Shown here one piece after another: positions 44,255 through 52,330 of a stretch of DNA of 64,000 nucleotides (position 1 is the first letter of the stretch; the number at the start of each line of letters is the position of its first letter). The translations under genes and the position numbers were made by a program. Source of the stretch: an uncultured Atopobium sp. (GTDB taxonomy: Bacteria; Actinomycetota; Coriobacteriia; Coriobacteriales; Atopobiaceae); contig CALKTD010000009.1 in assembly GCA_937997345.1 (NCBI GenBank), positions 62,001 through 126,000 of the forward strand, written 5' to 3'. A model generated the notes under the pieces. It worked only from the letters and a program-made list of their open reading frames with translations, ran no database searches and was not told where the DNA came from.

Positions 44255-45892
44255 CTACAGAGACTCGAGGAAGCGATGCTGAGCTGCTCGTCCTTCTTCA
44301 TCCCACTTGAATACACCGGCGTCCTCTAAAACGTGCGAGAAGACAATGCCAACCTCGTCATAGATGTACTTCTTAAGCTGCTCGGATGAGAGGGAAGAGA
44401 TGTCCTTCTTCGAAGCGGCATCCTTGTTAGAATCGTCTCCTTGTTCAAGCAGCTTGGCGTAGATTTGACGCGCCCAATCAGCGTGAGAGATGGTGGTGGA
44501 ATCCGTGGTCAGCTGTCCGTAGACTGCGTTAGCTTTCTTGCCATTTGCCAGGCACTGCTCCATAACAGACTGAACTTTGTTGAGCTCCGGCACAAGACGA
44601 GGCGGAAGCACGGCAAGTCCCATGACCTCGATGAGGCCGATATTCTCTTTCTTGATGTGGTGATACTCGGCATGTGGATGGAAGATGCCAAGCGGATGCT
44701 TTTCGCTGGTAACATTGCAGCGCAGCGCAAGAAAGACCTCGTAAGTCTCATCTTCAAGCTTGCGAACAACAGGGGTAACCGTGTTGTGGGGCTCGCCGTT
44801 AGTTTCTGTATAAACAGAGACGGTTTCGTCGGTATAGCTGCGCCATGCGGTGATGATAAACTCTGCAGCTTTGAGTGCTTCTTCTCGGCTAGTAGAGGAG
44901 AGGCGAAGAACGGAGAGTGGCCACTTGAGAATTGCACCCGCTACCTCGGGGAACTGCTTGAGTTCAAACTCTTCCGCAACTTCTGCGCGCATCATAGGGA
45001 ACTCGTAACGTCCGCCCTGGTAGTGATCATGCGAGAGGATCGATCCACCCACAATAGGTAAATCGGCATTTGAGCCAATGAAGTAGTGGGGGAACCTGTC
45101 CACAAAGTCAAAGAGGTTGACCAGCGCCTCGTGATCAATGTGCATAGGAATGTGATCCGAGTTCATGGCAATGCAGTGCTCGTTGAAATACGCATACGGA
45201 CTGTACTGGAATCCCCAACGATGCTGATTGAGCTCAATGGGGATGATGCGCAGGTTCTGCCTGGCAGGATGAGCGCCTGCACCAGACGAAGCGCTGCGTC
45301 CAGAATAGCCCTCATTATCAAGGCAGAGCTGGCATGCGGGGTACTTCTCTCCAGAAGTGTTTTGAGCCGTTTTAGCTGCGGCAATCTCACGAGGATCTTT
45401 TTCTGGCTTGGAGAGGTTGATGGTAATCTCTAAGTCTCCCCAGGTAGTTGGGGTAGTCCACGTAATATTCCTAGCGATGGCGCTTCTTCTGACATAGCCC
45501 GCGTCGCAGCAGAGCGTGTAGAACCAGTCAGTTGCAGCGCGAGGTCCCTCAGAAGCGTACAGCTCATTGAAATGGTGTGCGACCTCGGAAGGCTTTGGCA
45601 GCAGAAGACCCATAATGCGCATGGCAAAAGAGTCTTCGCCGCTCTGGGTGTTCTCGGCAAGACCATGAGCAACAGCTAAGCGAGCAAGCTCGGCAAGTGT
45701 CTGGTCAAGATCAAACGACTCCAGGTCAATCTTCTCCCAAGGCTTAACGGGAGCAGGCCCCTCGTACGAAAGCATGTCCAACAGCGCGTTATAGCACCAG
45801 GTCAGATCCTCAGTTTGAATAAGTCCGCGCTTGCATGCATACGCGACAAGCTGCTGAATGCAGAGCGCGCTTTCATTGTCCGCTACAGCCAT
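44255..45892 (-). CDS. galT: UTP-hexose-1-phosphate uridylyltransferase, class II GalT
   Basis: GalT exchanges UMP between UDP-glucose and galactose-1-phosphate in the Leloir pathway. The 545-residue protein is of the longer class II form found mainly in Firmicutes, not the ~350-residue class I. Recognisable stretches are ACQLCLDNEGYSG, NLRIIPIELN, the active-site region SILSHDHYQGGRYEFPM and GIFHPHAEYHHIKKENIGLI. ATG at 45892 was chosen; it overlaps the galK stop by 10 bases. It is last in galM-galK-galT on the minus strand. Confidence 0.93.
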   Translation of the reverse strand: MAVADNESALCIQQLVAYACKRGLIQTEDLTWCYNALLDMLSYEGPAPVKPWEKIDLESFDLDQTLAELARLAVAHGLAENTQSGEDSFAMRIMGLLLPKPSEVAHHFNELYASEGPRAATDWFYTLCCDAGYVRRSAIARNITWTTPTTWGDLEITINLSKPEKDPREIAAAKTAQNTSGEKYPACQLCLDNEGYSGRSASSGAGAHPARQNLRIIPIELNQHRWGFQYSPYAYFNEHCIAMNSDHIPMHIDHEALVNLFDFVDRFPHYFIGSNADLPIVGGSILSHDHYQGGRYEFPMMRAEVAEEFELKQFPEVAGAILKWPLSVLRLSSTSREEALKAAEFIITAWRSYTDETVSVYTETNGEPHNTVTPVVRKLEDETYEVFLALRCNVTSEKHPLGIFHPHAEYHHIKKENIGLIEVMGLAVLPPRLVPELNKVQSVMEQCLANGKKANAVYGQLTTDSTTISHADWARQIYAKLLEQGDDSNKDAASKKDISSLSSEQLKKYIYDEVGIVFSHVLEDAGVFKWDEEGRAAQHRFLESL

Positions 45893-47094
45893 TGTGCGCA
45901 AGCTCCCTGGTCAGAGATGGCGTAGTGGCGGCATGCACCTTCGCCAAACCACTGATTCATCTGTGCAATGAAGGTTTCGACAAGGGCGAGAGGAACAAAG
46001 CACTGGATTGAGCCGCCAAAACCGCCGCCATGAATGCGAACGGCGCCAGAACCTTTTAAGATGCTCTCGGCCAAACCGAGGGCAAGCATGGCTGGCTGAT
46101 ACGAGCCAGAAGTAGAGACATTCTGCAGGTACATACCAGAACTTGCTCCGGAGGCATTGGTGAGCGCAATAAAGGACCCAATATCAGAGTTCTGGAGGTC
46201 TGCCCAACGCTTGTCTACCAGGTCATTTTCATACCAGTAGTGAATTGCGCGGAGAAGAGCGCGATCTCCAAGCTCTTCTCGCAGCTCATTAACACGAGCC
46301 TGGAAGTCTTCAACGGGAACCTCAGAGAGACGAGTCTTGCCAAAGGTTGCTGCAACTTTCTGCATCTCAACAGGGACAGCGGCGTACTCATCAGTGAAGG
46401 CAACGTGGTCGCAGCCAACATCAACAAGGCAGAGAGCGTAGCCGTAATCCTCAAAGTTAAGGTCTAGCTTTTCTGCCTTAGGTTCTGCAGGATCTTCAAA
46501 GTTCATGAAGGCAAGGCCGCCAAGGCAAACAGCAAGCTGATCCATAAGGCCGCAAGGCTTACCGAAGTAAACGTTTTCTGTGTTTTGGCTCATCTGAGCA
46601 AGCTTAACAGCAGAAATCTCGCTGCCACCTTTCCAGAGCGCTTCCATTGCACGACCTGCTGCAGCCTCAAAAGCAGCAGAGGAAGAAAGTCCACCGCCAC
46701 CAGGTACGTCGCTCACAACTGCCATGTCAAAACCTGTTGGCTCAAAGCCAAGTTTGACCAGGTTTGCAGCCATGCCGCGAACAATGGCCTTAGTAGTAAG
46801 GAACTCATCCTCTGAAGGCTCTAGGTTTTTGTAATCTACCTCAAAAGGATCGTATCCAATGCTGGCAACACGAATAACGCCCAGGTTATTAGGTGCGCAA
46901 ATAGCGTCAATAGCAACATCTAGGGCGCCGGCAATAACATGACCACCCTCGTGATCAGTGTGATTACCAGCAATCTCGGAGCGACCAGGCGCATGTACTG
47001 CAAGATAGCGGTCAGCTTTTCCGAACATTTGCTCAAAGTGCTCTTTTGCGCGATTGAGCTGAGCTGTGGTTTTCTCGTCAAACGTGTGAGCCAT
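45883..47094 (-). CDS. galK: Galactokinase
   Basis: GalK phosphorylates alpha-galactose to galactose-1-phosphate. The 403-residue GHMP kinase has the galactokinase signature GRSEIAGNHTDHEGG near residues 38-52. The ATP-binding loop is PGGGGLSSSAAFEAA, and GSGAVRIHGGGFGG is near the C-terminus. The E. coli signature has R-T-E/N-L-I/G-E-H-T-D-Y; here S-E-I-A-G-N-H-T-D-H is a variant common in Gram-positives. AAAGGATT precedes the ATG. It overlaps galT and follows galM by 38 bases. Confidence 0.95.
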   Translation of the reverse strand: MAHTFDEKTTAQLNRAKEHFEQMFGKADRYLAVHAPGRSEIAGNHTDHEGGHVIAGALDVAIDAICAPNNLGVIRVASIGYDPFEVDYKNLEPSEDEFLTTKAIVRGMAANLVKLGFEPTGFDMAVVSDVPGGGGLSSSAAFEAAAGRAMEALWKGGSEISAVKLAQMSQNTENVYFGKPCGLMDQLAVCLGGLAFMNFEDPAEPKAEKLDLNFEDYGYALCLVDVGCDHVAFTDEYAAVPVEMQKVAATFGKTRLSEVPVEDFQARVNELREELGDRALLRAIHYWYENDLVDKRWADLQNSDIGSFIALTNASGASSGMYLQNVSTSGSYQPAMLALGLAESILKGSGAVRIHGGGFGGSIQCFVPLALVETFIAQMNQWFGEGACRHYAISDQGACAQWL

Positions 47095-47132
47095 GGTAAT
47101 CCTTTCCCTTTAGTGCTGTGAAGCCAGGTATC

Positions 47133-48191
47133 TTAAAAGAATCGATAAACAATCTGTAAGCTGTATGGCTGCTCAGGCGTGCACGTGGGCTGAGGCCACT
47201 CTGCATGGTGAGCACAGTCTGGATAAAACTCACTCTCAAATGCAAAACCAGCCTGAGGCTTATAGATAGCACCGTCTTTTGCCCTCGCCTCATCAAGCCA
47301 GTTACCGGTATAGAGATGGGCACCGGGTGCGGTAATTTGAATCTCAAGCGAGCGTCCGCTTTCTGAAGTGGCGAGAAGAGCGGGGCGCATCTGGCCTTTT
47401 TCATAGTTGTTAATGGCAAAGCAGTGATCATAGCCACGAGCAATGTTGAGCTGCTCGTTTTCAACACCAAGATCTTTTCCAATGGCCTTAGGTGTACGGA
47501 AATCAAAGGGAGTTCCTGCAACAGGATCTATGCTTCCTGCGGAAACCGAGTCTTCTCGTAGAGGGAGATACGAATCTGCATGAATGGTCAGACTATGACC
47601 GCAGACATCTCCAGAATCATGACCATTAAGGTTGAAGTATACGTGGTTAGTCATGTTTACAAATGTTGCAGCATCGGTTGTGCAGGTATACGTAAGATTT
47701 ACCGTTGATTGCGCGCTCTCTTCAACAAGCTTATAGGTTGCGGTAATGTGGCGGTTTCCTGGTAGTCCATATTCTCCATCTACCAAGTCAATGCTGAAGG
47801 TTACCGTATTTTGAGCTTCATCAATTTCTGCCTGCCAAATGCGCTTATGGATACCAGTAACCAGATCAGTATGCAGGTTATTTTGGTTGTCTGGACCGTT
47901 GTTTTTAGGAAGATGATAGATAACACCATTAAGTGGAATCTCTGCTTTATCTGCGCGGTTAGCGGAAGGTCCAATGGAGGCACCAAAGCAGGCGGGGTTA
48001 TCTAAATACAGGTCAAATAGGCTATATCCAAGAACTACATCTGCCTGCGTCCCATAAACATCTGGAACTGAAACACCCAGAATGGTGGCACCAAAATTGC
48101 TTAATTTAATTGATGAATGGGCGCCGCGAATTGTATACGTAAGCGCAGCAGGGGAGTTAACAAAGCTATCAAAGGGTCGAACATTAATCAT
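47133..48191 (-). CDS. galM: Aldose 1-epimerase (galactose mutarotase)
   Basis: GalM converts beta- to alpha-galactose, the form used by GalK. The 352-residue beta-sandwich protein has GASIGPSANRADKAEI, the catalytic-histidine stretch NMTNHVYFNLNGHDSG and GYDHCFAIN. Near the C-terminus are APGAHLYTGNWLD and the FAFESEFYPDCAHH region. ATG at 48191 was chosen because CGGAGG lies 8 bases upstream; an in-frame start 7 codons earlier would put that site inside the gene. It heads the gal operon, with the operator at 48236-48251. Confidence 0.94.
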   Translation of the reverse strand: MINVRPFDSFVNSPAALTYTIRGAHSSIKLSNFGATILGVSVPDVYGTQADVVLGYSLFDLYLDNPACFGASIGPSANRADKAEIPLNGVIYHLPKNNGPDNQNNLHTDLVTGIHKRIWQAEIDEAQNTVTFSIDLVDGEYGLPGNRHITATYKLVEESAQSTVNLTYTCTTDAATFVNMTNHVYFNLNGHDSGDVCGHSLTIHADSYLPLREDSVSAGSIDPVAGTPFDFRTPKAIGKDLGVENEQLNIARGYDHCFAINNYEKGQMRPALLATSESGRSLEIQITAPGAHLYTGNWLDEARAKDGAIYKPQAGFAFESEFYPDCAHHAEWPQPTCTPEQPYSLQIVYRFF

Positions 48192-48235
48192 CGGATACCT
48201 CCGAGATACCATTCATAGTGCATTACACATACTAT

Positions 48236-48251
48236 GTTAACGTACTCATAA
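48236..48251 (-). promoter_or_regulatory. Putative gal-regulon operator (galM site)
   Basis: GTTAACGTACTCATAA on the plus strand matches the site before mglB in 15 of 16 positions. On the gal-operon (minus) strand it lies directly upstream of CATAGTAT, a plausible -10 region, so a bound repressor would block the promoter. Confidence 0.7.
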
Positions 48252-48416
48252 CGAATTAACAGGAAATTATTAAGTTTTCAGTCAGTGGTATCTTTGCGGG
48301 GGCAAACGGTTAGAGCGCAGGTCAAAAGTCCTTCTCGCCGAACGGTAATTTTTTTACCGTGAGCGTTTAATTTGCTGCTATATATGCAATTTTATCGCGT
48401 TATGTGAATCTGCCTG

Positions 48417-48435
48417 TTAGTATGAGTACGTAAAC
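48417..48435 (+). promoter_or_regulatory. Putative gal-regulon operator at the regulator promoter
   Basis: Read on the minus strand it is GTTTACGTACTCATACTAA, matching the other two sites over GT(T)ACGTACTCAT with one change. On the plus strand it overlaps TGTTAGTAT, an extended -10-like sequence at 48415-48423, suggesting autoregulation. Confidence 0.65.
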
Positions 48436-48457
48436 AAGCAGATAATCGGAGGAATTT

Positions 48458-49486
48458 GTGACTCGCTCGCATAGTTCTAGCTCAAATAAACGCTCTGTTT
48501 CAATGGCTGATGTTGCGCAAGCCGCTGGTGTTTCTCAGCAGACCGTTTCTCGTGTTGCTAATGGTGCTCAAAACGTGAGCAAGGCAACGCGTGAAAAAGT
48601 CCAGGCCGCAATGGAGTCCATGGGCTTTAGGCCAAGCTTTGCAGGCAGGTCGTTAAGGTCTGGCTCGTATCAATCGGTGGGACTCTGTCTGTACGACATT
48701 CGTGAGTTTGGTAACTTGGCAACCCTCGATGGCATTGTCTCTGCTGCTCGTGAGCATGAATATGCAATTACGATGATTGAGAAAGGCTCTGACGACGGCC
48801 TCTGCCTGCAGGACATTTCTCATCGTATGTCTAATCTTCCTGTTGACGGCATGATTATCAGCATGAGCCTTATGGCGTCAGACTTTGAATCATTTGTACC
48901 GCAACCAGGCCTTGGAACAGTGCTTCTTACTATGCACGAGCATCCTTACTGCACCACTGTTGACTCAGATCAGTACGGCTGCTCAAAGCTTGTCATTGAT
49001 CACCTTTATGAGCTTGGTCATCACAAAATCCGTTTTGTAGCAGGCCCTTCATACTCTATTGACTCGCAATTTCGCGAGAAGGGCTGGCGAGATGCCATGT
49101 CTGAGTATGGGCTAGAAATTGTTGAGCCTTTAGCTGGCGATTGGACCGCCAATAGTGGCTATGAAATTGGTAAAAAACTGCGAGAAACTCGTGATTTTAC
49201 TGCAGTTTATGCAGCAAACGACCAGATGGCGCTAGGTATCATTGCGGCATTTGAAGAAGTGGGACTGAGCGTACCGGAAGACGTGAGCGTTGTTGGTGTT
49301 GACGACTCTCTTGAAGACTATTTGCCTAACTTCTCATTAACCACAGTTTGCTTTAACCTACTAGAGCGCGGACGTGTTGCACTTGAGCATGCAATTCGTG
49401 CATCTGAGCCTGGATATGAACCCGAAGCAATCAGAATTGCTCCAAAGCTCATTGTTCGTACTACCACAGCAGCACCACAGAAGTAG
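48458..49486 (+). CDS. LacI-family transcriptional regulator, likely of galactose genes
   Basis: This 342-residue protein has the LacI helix-turn-helix at about 15-35 (MADVAQAAGVSQQTVSRVANG) with the hinge helix region near 60. A periplasmic-binding-protein-like sensor domain with no membrane segment fills the rest (VVGVDDSLEDYLPNFSLTTV near the C-terminus). The GTG start has CGGAGG upstream. It is divergent from galM. The operator shared by galM, mglB and its own promoter supports a GalR-type role; repression and a galactose-type inducer are inferred. Confidence 0.9.
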   Translation: MTRSHSSSSNKRSVSMADVAQAAGVSQQTVSRVANGAQNVSKATREKVQAAMESMGFRPSFAGRSLRSGSYQSVGLCLYDIREFGNLATLDGIVSAAREHEYAITMIEKGSDDGLCLQDISHRMSNLPVDGMIISMSLMASDFESFVPQPGLGTVLLTMHEHPYCTTVDSDQYGCSKLVIDHLYELGHHKIRFVAGPSYSIDSQFREKGWRDAMSEYGLEIVEPLAGDWTANSGYEIGKKLRETRDFTAVYAANDQMALGIIAAFEEVGLSVPEDVSVVGVDDSLEDYLPNFSLTTVCFNLLERGRVALEHAIRASEPGYEPEAIRIAPKLIVRTTTAAPQK

Positions 49487-49562
49487 GGAAGTCTCTTAAA
49501 AAGTCGGGTTTCTCGCCATAATCAGCTATACTGTTCAGGCAATAGTTGATTAGAGGAGTTGT

Positions 49563-50666
49563 ATGTCTGAGTCACCAAATAAAGAGTTAGGCTGGTCAGT
49601 TCAGGTTTTCTTGGATACGCACGAGATTCGTGCAGGAGAGACTGTAACTGCTACTCCTAAGATTATTGGTGCAGACCCTGAGGGTTTCAGATTCAACTAT
49701 GTGTGGAGCTTGTATGATCGTTGGGACGAGGGCTTTTGGGATACCACGGAGCACCAGTTTGGTGGTTCAATTACAGACACTTCGTGGACATTTACGTTTA
49801 CCGAGCCTGGTCGCTACCATCTTTATATTGATGCATTTGACAGTCTTAATAATCCTCAGACGGTTACTGCTTGGGTAGTAGTTGCAGGTGATGACGATTT
49901 TATGCGTCCATCACTTCCTTCTGAAGATGCAGAAACTGTTGTTGCGGTAAATGGTGTTTCGGAGATTTTTAATATTGCTTCGGAGCAGTTTAACTCGCTG
50001 AAAGAGTACTTTATTGCCTTTGCACGCGGCGAGGTTGCTTTTAAGGAGTTCAAGGCCCTTGATGACATCTCGTTTGAAGTAAAGCGTGGCGAGGCTTTTG
50101 GCCTGGTGGGCACCAACGGCTCTGGCAAGTCTACCATGCTCAAAATCATTGCGGGCGTACTTGAGCCTTCTAAGGGAACTTGTGAGGTCAAGGGTACTAT
50201 TGCGCCTCTTATTGAGCTTGGTGCTGGCTTTGACATGGAACTGACTGCTAAAGAGAATATCTATCTCAATGGCGCTCTTCTTGGTTACAAGAAGGAGTTT
50301 ATTGACTCGCACTTTGACCAGATTGTAGAGTTTGCTGAACTTGAGGGCTTTATGGACATGCCACTCAAGAACTACTCCTCTGGTATGGTGGCACGTATTG
50401 CCTTTGCAATTGCAACCGTTACAGAGCCTGACCTGCTCATTGTTGATGAGACACTCTCGGTAGGAGACTTCCTCTTCCAGCAAAAGTGCGAGAACCGCAT
50501 CAAAGAGCTGGTTGCTTCTAATAATGTTACGGTTCTTCTGGTTTCTCACTCCATTGACCTGGTCCAGCGCATTTGTGACCGTGCCATTTGGATTGAGAAG
50601 GGCAAGCAGCGCATGCTTGGTCCTGTAGATGAAGTTTGTGAAGCTTACGAGCACCTCAAGAGATAA
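49563..50666 (+). CDS. ABC ATPase of the polysaccharide-export type with N-terminal Ig-like domain
   Basis: The C-terminal ~215 residues are an ATPase of the TagH/Wzt/KpsT kind. Walker A GTNGSGKST is at 183-191, signature NYSSGMVARIAFA and Walker B LLIVDETLSVGD, with the family-typical IAPLIELGAGFDMELTAKEN. The first ~110 residues are a beta-rich, aromatic-rich domain (YVWSLYDRW, FTEPGRYHLYIDAFD) like the Ig/PKD-type repeats of secreted coriobacterial proteins. There is no signal peptide or membrane segment. No permease gene is adjacent. TATACT at 49527-49532 is a possible -10. Function beyond export-coupled ATPase is unknown. Confidence 0.85.
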   Translation: MSESPNKELGWSVQVFLDTHEIRAGETVTATPKIIGADPEGFRFNYVWSLYDRWDEGFWDTTEHQFGGSITDTSWTFTFTEPGRYHLYIDAFDSLNNPQTVTAWVVVAGDDDFMRPSLPSEDAETVVAVNGVSEIFNIASEQFNSLKEYFIAFARGEVAFKEFKALDDISFEVKRGEAFGLVGTNGSGKSTMLKIIAGVLEPSKGTCEVKGTIAPLIELGAGFDMELTAKENIYLNGALLGYKKEFIDSHFDQIVEFAELEGFMDMPLKNYSSGMVARIAFAIATVTEPDLLIVDETLSVGDFLFQQKCENRIKELVASNNVTVLLVSHSIDLVQRICDRAIWIEKGKQRMLGPVDEVCEAYEHLKR

Positions 50667-50733
50667 TTAAAATTCCTAACCAAAAGTTAGGGTCTGTACG
50701 AGTACAATATGTGTGTCTTTAAATGTGGTACGA

Positions 50734-50807
50734 GATACCCGTAAGGCTCATAGTCATAGTTTTGCCTTTTGGATACCTTGTGCCTGGTCAGGTGAGGTAT
50801 CTTTTTT
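50734..50807 (+). promoter_or_regulatory. Attenuator leader of the pyr operon
   Basis: A terminator with outer stem GATACC (50772-50777) / GGTATC (50796-50801), an inner CCTG/CAGG stem and a T run (50802-50807) precedes pyrR. An alternative, imperfect 14-bp pairing of 50734-50747 with 50764-50777 would occupy the terminator's left arm and act as antiterminator. This fits PyrR-type control by UMP, though the Bacillus-type PyrR binding loop was not recognised. TACAAT at 50703-50708 is a possible -10. Confidence 0.7.
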
Positions 50808-50819
50808 ATTGGAGGCGCT

Positions 50820-51395
50820 ATGGCTCAAGAAGGTTCGCACTCTCTCATTGTGGACGAGCAGTCCCTTGACCGCATGCTTACACGAATTGCTCACGAAATT
50901 GTCGAGAATAACGATTCAATTGAAAACGTTGCTTTGGTGGGCATTATTCGCCGTGGAGAGGTTTTGGCTTCTCGTCTTGCGGAAAAGATTTTGAGTTTTA
51001 CCGGATTTAAGCCAAAAGTTGGCTCACTTGATATCAGTTTTTATCGCGATGATTTTAGAAGAAACACCGCACCGGTTCTCCACGCAACTAATATCGATTT
51101 TGATATTACGGGCACAAGCGTTGTGCTGGTAGACGATGTTCTTCAGACAGGAAGAACTATCAGAGCAGCACTTGATGCGCTCATCGACTATGGTCGTCCT
51201 GAGCGCGTTCAATTGGCCGTAGTAGTTGACCGCGGTCATCGCGAGCTTCCCATTAGACCCGACTATGTAGGAAAAAACGTACCTTCTTCAAAGAGCCAGG
51301 TAGTCAGCTTAAATGTTAAAGAAATTGATGGTCAGGACTGCGTATTGCTGTATGAAGCTGACTATTCTGACCCCTTTATTGAGGGAGGAAACTAA
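50820..51395 (+). CDS. pyrR: Bifunctional pyr operon regulator/uracil phosphoribosyltransferase PyrR
   Basis: PyrR binds pyr mRNA in response to UMP and also has uracil phosphoribosyltransferase activity. The 191-residue protein has GIIRRGEVLASRLAEKI and the PRPP-binding motif VVLVDDVLQTGRTIRAALDAL. The VDRGHRELPIRPDYVGKNVP tail is typical of PyrR. GGAGG precedes the ATG. A terminator lies immediately upstream, as expected for a PyrR-controlled operon. Its stop overlaps the pyrB start. Confidence 0.95.
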   Translation: MAQEGSHSLIVDEQSLDRMLTRIAHEIVENNDSIENVALVGIIRRGEVLASRLAEKILSFTGFKPKVGSLDISFYRDDFRRNTAPVLHATNIDFDITGTSVVLVDDVLQTGRTIRAALDALIDYGRPERVQLAVVVDRGHRELPIRPDYVGKNVPSSKSQVVSLNVKEIDGQDCVLLYEADYSDPFIEGGN

Positions 51396-52330
51396 TGCTT
51401 TCAGTTAAACATTTGATTGATACAAACAGCCTGACGTGTGACGATATCCAGCAGATTCTTGATACAGCTCAGTCGTTTGAAGCTGTAAACAACAGAGACA
51501 TTAAAAAGGTGCCGGCACTTCGTGGCCGCACTATCGTAAACCTGTTTTTGGAGCCTTCCACCAGGACTCGCTCCTCATTTGAGCTTGCCGAGAAACGCCT
51601 CTCGGCTGACGCTTTAAACATGGGAGGATCTACTTCATCTGTGGTTAAGGGAGAGTCTCTGGCAGATACCATTCAGACTATCGACGCTATGAACGTTGAT
51701 ATGTTTATCTGCCGTGCAAGACTTGCAGGTACACCGCAGAAGATTACTGAGCACACTGATGCGGTGGTTATAAACGCGGGTGATGGTAAGCATCAGCACC
51801 CAACTCAGGCAATGCTTGACCTCTATACCATTCGCAAGAACTTTGGACATCTTGACGGTCTTAAGGTTGCTATTGTCGGCGACCTTTCTCACAGCCGCGT
51901 CGTTGGCTCTTTGGTGCCAGCACTCAAGACTATGGGTGCAGAGGTTGTTCTAGTTGGACCTCCAACGTTCCACGTAGACGATCCAAGCTGGTTTGGCTGC
52001 TATCAGACCTCACACTTTGATGAGGTCATTGGTGATGTTGACGTCGTATACATGCTTCGCGTGCAGCTTGAGCGTATGGAGGGAGCACCTATTCCTTCTC
52101 GCCGTGAGTACAACAGGCTTTGGGGCCTTGATGAGCGCCGCAGTAAGCTGATGAAGCCTGAGGCAATCATCTGCCACCCAGGTCCTATGAACCGTGGCAT
52201 GGAAATTAACAGCGAGGTGGCCGATTGCGCTCGCTCTCGTATTCTTGACCAGGTCAATGCAGGCGTTTTGACGCGCATGGCCGCAATGTATTTGCTTCTG
52301 GGAGGAGACTCTGATGGCATTTCTGCTTAA
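51395..52330 (+). CDS. pyrB: Aspartate carbamoyltransferase catalytic subunit
   Basis: PyrB makes N-carbamoyl-aspartate from carbamoyl phosphate and aspartate. The 311-residue protein has the carbamoyl-phosphate motif EPSTRTRSSF (STRTR at 55-59), HQHPTQAMLDLYTI and the aspartate-binding HPGPMNRGMEI. No regulatory subunit PyrI is encoded next to it. It overlaps pyrR by one base and pyrC by 17, consistent with translational coupling. Confidence 0.96.
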   Translation: MLSVKHLIDTNSLTCDDIQQILDTAQSFEAVNNRDIKKVPALRGRTIVNLFLEPSTRTRSSFELAEKRLSADALNMGGSTSSVVKGESLADTIQTIDAMNVDMFICRARLAGTPQKITEHTDAVVINAGDGKHQHPTQAMLDLYTIRKNFGHLDGLKVAIVGDLSHSRVVGSLVPALKTMGAEVVLVGPPTFHVDDPSWFGCYQTSHFDEVIGDVDVVYMLRVQLERMEGAPIPSRREYNRLWGLDERRSKLMKPEAIICHPGPMNRGMEINSEVADCARSRILDQVNAGVLTRMAAMYLLLGGDSDGISA

